A stretch of 64,000 nt of DNA from Halovenus carboxidivorans (GTDB lineage Archaea > Halobacteriota > Halobacteria > Halobacteriales > Haloarculaceae), in the NCBI RefSeq assembly GCF_009831575.1, contig NZ_WUUT01000002.1, positions 124,001-188,000 of the forward strand, given 5' to 3'. This document shows, in pieces, positions 59,912 to 64,000 of this stretch (position 1 is the first letter of the stretch; every line of letters starts with the position of its first letter). The notes below the pieces were generated by a model that saw nothing but the letters and a program-made list of their open reading frames with translations, was not told the origin of the DNA and searched no databases. The translations under genes and the position numbers were made by a program.

Positions 59912-61411
59912 TTAGAAGCCGTACAGGTCGCCGTATTTGTCTTCGGCGTACTCGAGGAAGTGGCTCGCGGAGAGTTCCTCGCCGGTCGCGCGCTCGATCA
60001 GTTCGGGCGTGGTGTACCGGCAGCCGTGCTGGTGGATCTCCTCGGTGAGCCAGCCGGCGATCGGATCGAACTCGCCGCGTTCGATCATCCCGTCGAGGTC
60101 GTCGAACTCCGAGCGGATGGTGGCGTCGATCTGCGCGGCCAGCAGTGATCCGAGCGAGTAGGTCGGGAAGTAGCCGAAGTTGCCGTAGGTCCAGTGGATG
60201 TCCTGCAGACAGCCGTTTCTGTCCTCCTCGGGAACGACGCCGAGGTACTCTTCCATCTTCTCGTTCCAGACCTGCGGAACCTCGCTCACTTCGAGATCGC
60301 CCCGGATCAGATCGCGCTCGATCTCGAATCGGAGGACGATGTGCATGTGGTAGGTGAGTTCGTCGGCTTCGACCCGGATGAGATTGTCCTCGTAGACCTC
60401 GTTTGCGGCCTCGTAGAACTCCCGGGCGCTGGCGTCGACGCCGAGGTGATCCTCGACGGCCGATCCGAAGTACCGCCAGAACGGCAGGGTTCGACCGACG
60501 TGGTTCTCCCAGAAGCGGGACTGCGACTCGTGGACGGTCATGTCCCGACTCTCGCCCAGCGGGGTGCCGTACTCCTCGTCGGGGAGACCGAGCGTGTACC
60601 TCGCGTGGCCGAACTCGTGGATCGTCGAGCCGACGGCGTCGAGCGGGTCGTCGGGTGAGAACCGGGTCGTGACGCGAGCGTCGAACTGCGTCCCGGTCGA
60701 GAAGGGATGCGGCGCGGTGTCGAGACGGCCGCGACTCCAGTCGTAGCCCAGTTCGTCAAGCGCCTCTCTGACGAGCGCCTCCTGATCGCTCTCGTCGTAC
60801 TCGCCGTCGAAGGGGTCTGCGAGTTCGGCGTCGCTCTCGCTGACCTGTTCGATCAGCGCGGGGAGTTCGGACTTGAGTTCGCCGAGAATCTCCTCGATGG
60901 TCTCGATGTCGAGATACGGTTCGTAGTCCTCGACGAGCACCTCGTAGGGGTCGCGGTCGGGATCGATCTCCGCGGCGTACTCGCGGCGGAGTTCGACGAG
61001 TTCTTCGAGCGGTTCCTCGAACTTCGAGAAGTCGGACTCGGCTTTTGCCTCCTCCCAGACGGGCATAGCGTTCGAGCTGACCTCCGAGAGCTGTTCGACA
61101 AGCGCCTCGGGGACCTCGCTCGCACGCTCGTGTTCGCGTTTGATCTCGCGAACGACCGCTTGACGCTCCCCGGAGACCGAGCCGTCGAGTTCGTCCAGCC
61201 ACTCCGCGAGCTGGTCGTCGGTGAGTAGCTCGTGTTCCAGCGTCGATAGCGTCGACGACTGCTTCGAGCGGGCGGGAGTCCCCTCGTCGGGCATCATCAC
61301 CTGCTGGTCCCAGCTCAACACCCCGGCGGCGTCGCCGACGTAGTTGTACTGCCGTACGTGATCGAGAAACGCCTCGTAGGCCTCCGAATCTGTCGTCTCT
61401 TTGCTGGCCAT
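59912..61411 (-). CDS. M32-family metallocarboxypeptidase
   Basis: 499 residues from ATG 61411, the full M32 length. The zinc site is HEFGH (STIHEFGHARYTLGL) in the middle, with the distal Glu in HESQSRFWENHVGR about 25 residues later. The start MASKETTDSEAYEAFLDHVRQYNYVGDAAGVLSWDQQVMMP is the conserved N-terminal helix pair. The enzyme removes C-terminal residues from peptides in the cytoplasm with a Co2+ or Zn2+ ion. The extension to 61474 is basic and not used. It lies 63 bases after the end of the frameshifted M20 gene on the same strand. Confidence 0.95.
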   Translation of the reverse strand: MASKETTDSEAYEAFLDHVRQYNYVGDAAGVLSWDQQVMMPDEGTPARSKQSSTLSTLEHELLTDDQLAEWLDELDGSVSGERQAVVREIKREHERASEVPEALVEQLSEVSSNAMPVWEEAKAESDFSKFEEPLEELVELRREYAAEIDPDRDPYEVLVEDYEPYLDIETIEEILGELKSELPALIEQVSESDAELADPFDGEYDESDQEALVREALDELGYDWSRGRLDTAPHPFSTGTQFDARVTTRFSPDDPLDAVGSTIHEFGHARYTLGLPDEEYGTPLGESRDMTVHESQSRFWENHVGRTLPFWRYFGSAVEDHLGVDASAREFYEAANEVYEDNLIRVEADELTYHMHIVLRFEIERDLIRGDLEVSEVPQVWNEKMEEYLGVVPEEDRNGCLQDIHWTYGNFGYFPTYSLGSLLAAQIDATIRSEFDDLDGMIERGEFDPIAGWLTEEIHQHGCRYTTPELIERATGEELSASHFLEYAEDKYGDLYGF

Positions 61412-61474
61412 ACACGTCGTTCGATCCGCCAGCCCATCAACGCATCGCCAGCGGAACTTCGTCCCAGCAGACAC

Positions 61475-62556
61475 TCAGAGCAACCGACTCCCGAACCGCT
61501 CGGCGCTCTCGCGGTATATCTCGTAACACCGTTCGAGAACGGCAACCGAGACGCTCTCGTCTGCGGTGTGGGCTTGCCCGGGTTCGGCGGGACCGCAGAC
61601 AACACAGGTTGTCCCCGCGTCGGCCAGCCACCCGGCATCGGTCGCGTGCGGCTTGCTGACTCGCTGTGGCTGGGCCTGCTGGGCAGTCGCCGCCGCGTCG
61701 ACGACCAGATCCGCGAAGTCGGGATCGTCGCAGGCCATCGGCGGGAGGTCCTGCTCCACCTCGACCGAGATGCCCTGTCGATCAGCCAGGTTCGAGAGCG
61801 GAACCCGTTCGCCGGGAACCGTCCGTTCGTCGACGGTGATCGAACACGAGTCGGGAACGACGTTCCAGGCCGTCCCGCCCTCAATCTCCGTGACGGCCAG
61901 CGATCCGGAGACGCTCCGTCCGAGTACCGTCGTCTCCGGGACAGCCAACTCGCGGATCGCCTCGACGGCCTCGACACCACGGTAGATCGCGTTCGTGCCG
62001 GCGTCCGGTTCGCTCGCGTGCGCTCGCACCCCCGCCGCGTGTACGGTGCTCGCCCGTCGCCCCTTGTGGGCAACGGCGACATCAGTGACCCCCTCTGCGG
62101 AGTACCCCGTCGATCCCTCACCGACGATGGCGTACGCCGGACAGAACCCGTCGTCGATTGCACCGCGTGCCCCGCGGCCGCCGGTCTCCTCGCCGACGAA
62201 CGAGGCGAAGACGAGTTCGCCGCCGGAGAGCGTTGCGTCCCGGAACGCACACATCGCGGCGGCGACAGCCCCTTTCATATCGGCAGTCCCGCGGCCGTAG
62301 AGACGCCCCCCCGCCGGTCGACGGCGTATCGCCCGTCGTCCAGTTGTTCGCCGGCCGGCGGCACCACGTCGTGGTGGCCGACGAGCGCGAGTTGCCGGCC
62401 GGAGCCGCGACTCGCGAGCACGTTTCCGTGGCGGTCCCGGGTGACGCTCCCGTCGGTGTGGTCCCGGAGCCATCGCTCGATGTAGTCGCCCGCCTCGGTT
62501 TCGTCGTCGTGGCTCGGAATCTCGACGAGAGAGCGGGTGAGTTCGGGGAGATCCAT
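61475..62556 (-). pseudogene. M20-family metallopeptidase, frameshifted in a G7 run
   Basis: N-terminal part (62275-62556 frame) reads MDLPELTRSLVEIPSHDDETEAGDYIERWLRD, then LALVGHHDVVPP, the first metal-ligand loop. The rest, in another frame, reads RLYGRGTADMKGAVAAAM, FVGEETGGRGARG and further to the C-terminus, so the Glu and remaining metal ligands are intact. The two frames meet at the seven-C run 62306-62312 (G7 on the coding strand). Adding one G restores a protein of about 360 residues, the normal length of ArgE/DapE/carboxypeptidase G2 relatives. Either the gene is inactivated, or phase-variable, or a base was lost in sequencing. Start ATG 62556; a GTG at 62568 is also possible. Confidence 0.88.
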
Positions 62557-62674
62557 ATCGGCGTTCACTCGCGACGCCGGCTAAAGCCCTCCGGTCGTCG
62601 TAGGCGCTCGCTCTCCGCGCGGATCGCTCGGGGAAAACAGTCATACGTGAACCGTACCAACGACACGCAACGGA

Positions 62675-64000
62675 ATGGAGGGCGAGTTGCTCGGGCAGAT
62701 GGTGGAGGCCGTCGGCGTCGGAGTCGGCGCTTACGACGAGACCGGCGCCTACGTCTACGTCAACCAGGCCTACGCCGACATGCTCGACACAGACAGAGAC
62801 TCGCTGATCGGGACACGTATCTGGGAGGTCAACGACGCCGTCGACCCGGACCGGTTCGAGGAGTACTGGAACTCCTACGACGACGGGGAGACCCGGACCG
62901 CCGAGGCCGTCCACGAGTTCGGATCGACGGCGCTCGACGTGCAGACGATCACGACTCGCATCGAGACGCCCGACGGCCGGTTCAACGTCGGAACGATCCA
63001 GGACATCTCGATTCAGAAACGGCGGGAACGACAGCTGAGTCGGCTACATGCGGTGACTGACGAGCTGATCGAAGCCGGATCAGTCGACGAGATTGCGAGG
63101 GTAATCACCGAGACCGCGGAACAGATTCTCGATTTCAACCGGACGGTCGTGAGGGTGGCGACAGACACCGGTGAACTCGAACCGGTACTGGTGACCGACG
63201 GAGCGCGGACGGATTTCGGAGACTGCTGGGCATACGACGCCGACGAGGAGACGGCCGCTGTCCGCGCCTTCGAGGAGGGTGAAACGGTCGTCGTCGAGGA
63301 TGTCACCACCCTCGACGACGGCTACGACCGCGGGGATACCGCGGCGGTTCTGTACGTCCCAATCGGGTCGTACGGGCTGATCAGTATCACCCATCACGAG
63401 CCCGGTGCCTTCGACGAGACCGACCTCGACCTCGCGTCGATCCCGGCCTCGAACGCCGAGACGGCGTTCAGACGGCTCGAAAACGAGCGCGATCTCAGGC
63501 GGCAGAACGAGCGTCTGGAAGCGTTCGTGGATGTCATAACCCACGACATCCCGAACCACCTCACCGTCGCCACGACTCGGGTCGACCTCGCCCGACAGAC
63601 CGGCGACCTCTCGCATCTCGATCAGGTGGCGAACGCCCACGACCGCATCGAATCGGTCATCTCGGACATGCATACGCTGGTCAACTACGGCGACCGGATC
63701 GAGTCAGCAACGTGGGTGCGACTGTCCGATATCGTCACCGGCTGCTGGGAGAACTGCCGAGAGGAGGAGTCGAACGGGACCCTCGAGTTCGACGGGGCCG
63801 GATACATCCGGGCCGACGAGAGCCGGCTCAAACAGCTCCTCGAAAATCTGTTCTGGAACGCGCTCAGCCACGCCGGACCCGATCCGACGGTCCGGGTCGG
63901 CCTGCTCCCCGATGGCTTTTTCGTCGAGGACGACGGACCCGGGATTCCGGAGTCACAGCGGGAGAAGGTGCTCTCTCCCGGCTTCAGCGAGGCAGACGAC
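62675..64000 (+). CDS. PAS-GAF sensor histidine kinase, 3' partial
   Basis: 442 codons from ATG 62675 to the window edge, no stop. A PAS domain (about 5-115; GVGVGAYDETGAYVYVNQAYADML) is followed by a GAF domain (about 125-270; LIEAGSVDEIARVITETAEQILDFNRTVVR). The phosphoacceptor helix has VITHDIPNHLTVA with His290. The ATPase domain shows the N-box NLFWNALSHA and G1 box VEDDGPGIPESQ. No membrane helix, so it senses a cytoplasmic or diffusible signal. Autophosphorylation on His290 is expected; its response regulator is not visible. The remaining G2/G3 boxes lie beyond base 64000. Confidence 0.93.
   Translation, partial: MEGELLGQMVEAVGVGVGAYDETGAYVYVNQAYADMLDTDRDSLIGTRIWEVNDAVDPDRFEEYWNSYDDGETRTAEAVHEFGSTALDVQTITTRIETPDGRFNVGTIQDISIQKRRERQLSRLHAVTDELIEAGSVDEIARVITETAEQILDFNRTVVRVATDTGELEPVLVTDGARTDFGDCWAYDADEETAAVRAFEEGETVVVEDVTTLDDGYDRGDTAAVLYVPIGSYGLISITHHEPGAFDETDLDLASIPASNAETAFRRLENERDLRRQNERLEAFVDVITHDIPNHLTVATTRVDLARQTGDLSHLDQVANAHDRIESVISDMHTLVNYGDRIESATWVRLSDIVTGCWENCREEESNGTLEFDGAGYIRADESRLKQLLENLFWNALSHAGPDPTVRVGLLPDGFFVEDDGPGIPESQREKVLSPGFSEADD

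Overview
The window reads as chromosome of an extremely halophilic archaeon (class Halobacteria). The proteins are strongly acidic. The genes include archaeal-specific informational ones (aEF-1beta, aIF-1A, NMD3, an eIF2B-like protein). TATA boxes sit about 25-35 bases before start codons, many transcripts look leaderless, and the tRNAs do not encode CCA. Most of the window is GC-rich. Two stretches, 1-6.6 kb and 22.1-23.7 kb, are visibly poorer in GC. Genus cannot be fixed from sequence reading alone.

Layout. 1-6.2 kb: right edge of a surface-glycan island (nucleotide-sugar dehydratase, family-61 glycosyltransferase, two sulfatase-like hydrolases, one uncharacterised gene). It ends abruptly at an IS6-family transposase fragment fused to the 3' end of a tRNA-Gly(CCC) gene. 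6.7-12.7 kb: lactate permease, D-lactate dehydrogenase-type FAD/Fe-S protein and NAD synthetase. 12.7-22.1 kb: housekeeping genes (aEF-1beta with a zinc-ribbon partner, a hydroxyacyl-CoA dehydrogenase, glutamate synthase, an epimerase, a six-bladed propeller protein). 22.1-25.1 kb: gene-poor stretch ending in a DUF5805-integrase pair. 25.1-27.6 kb: a repeat-containing copper lipoprotein with two DtxR-type operators in its promoter. 27.8-37.9 kb: core genes (CBS, amidohydrolase, Usp, BirA, tRNA-Leu, ThpR, TPR, DUF424, SDR, AroA, CinA, a membrane-anchored Mrr-like nuclease, DUF309).

38.0-40.3 kb: an overlapping operon of acetoacetyl-CoA-reductase-like SDR, thiolase and a cysteine-free DUF35 protein. 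41.8-45.1 kb: three P-loop-fold genes in a row on the minus strand (degenerate RecA-like, MinD-like, HerA-like). 45.2-46.3 kb: a 51-residue zinc-ribbon gene and a SafE/UreH-type membrane protein. 46.3-51.9 kb: coiled-coil protein, eIF2B-like, aIF-1A, MscS, NMD3, PspAB. 52.0-57.2 kb: a chemotaxis transducer, a membrane protein and etfBA. 57.4-59.9 kb: a secreted/membrane module (HTH membrane protein, secreted coiled-coil protein, type IV pilin-like protein). 59.9-64 kb: M32 carboxypeptidase, a frameshifted M20 peptidase, and the first 442 codons of a PAS-GAF histidine kinase that runs off the end.

Functional links visible in the order: lactate uptake and oxidation (6.7-11.8 kb); short-chain acyl-CoA reduction and condensation (38-40.3 kb); electron transfer flavoprotein for acyl-CoA-type dehydrogenases (55.5-57.2 kb). 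The items most worth a second look are the tRNA-Gly/IS6 junction, the DtxR-box copper lipoprotein, the membrane-anchored Mrr-like nuclease, the P-loop cluster, and the homopolymer frameshift in the M20 peptidase.
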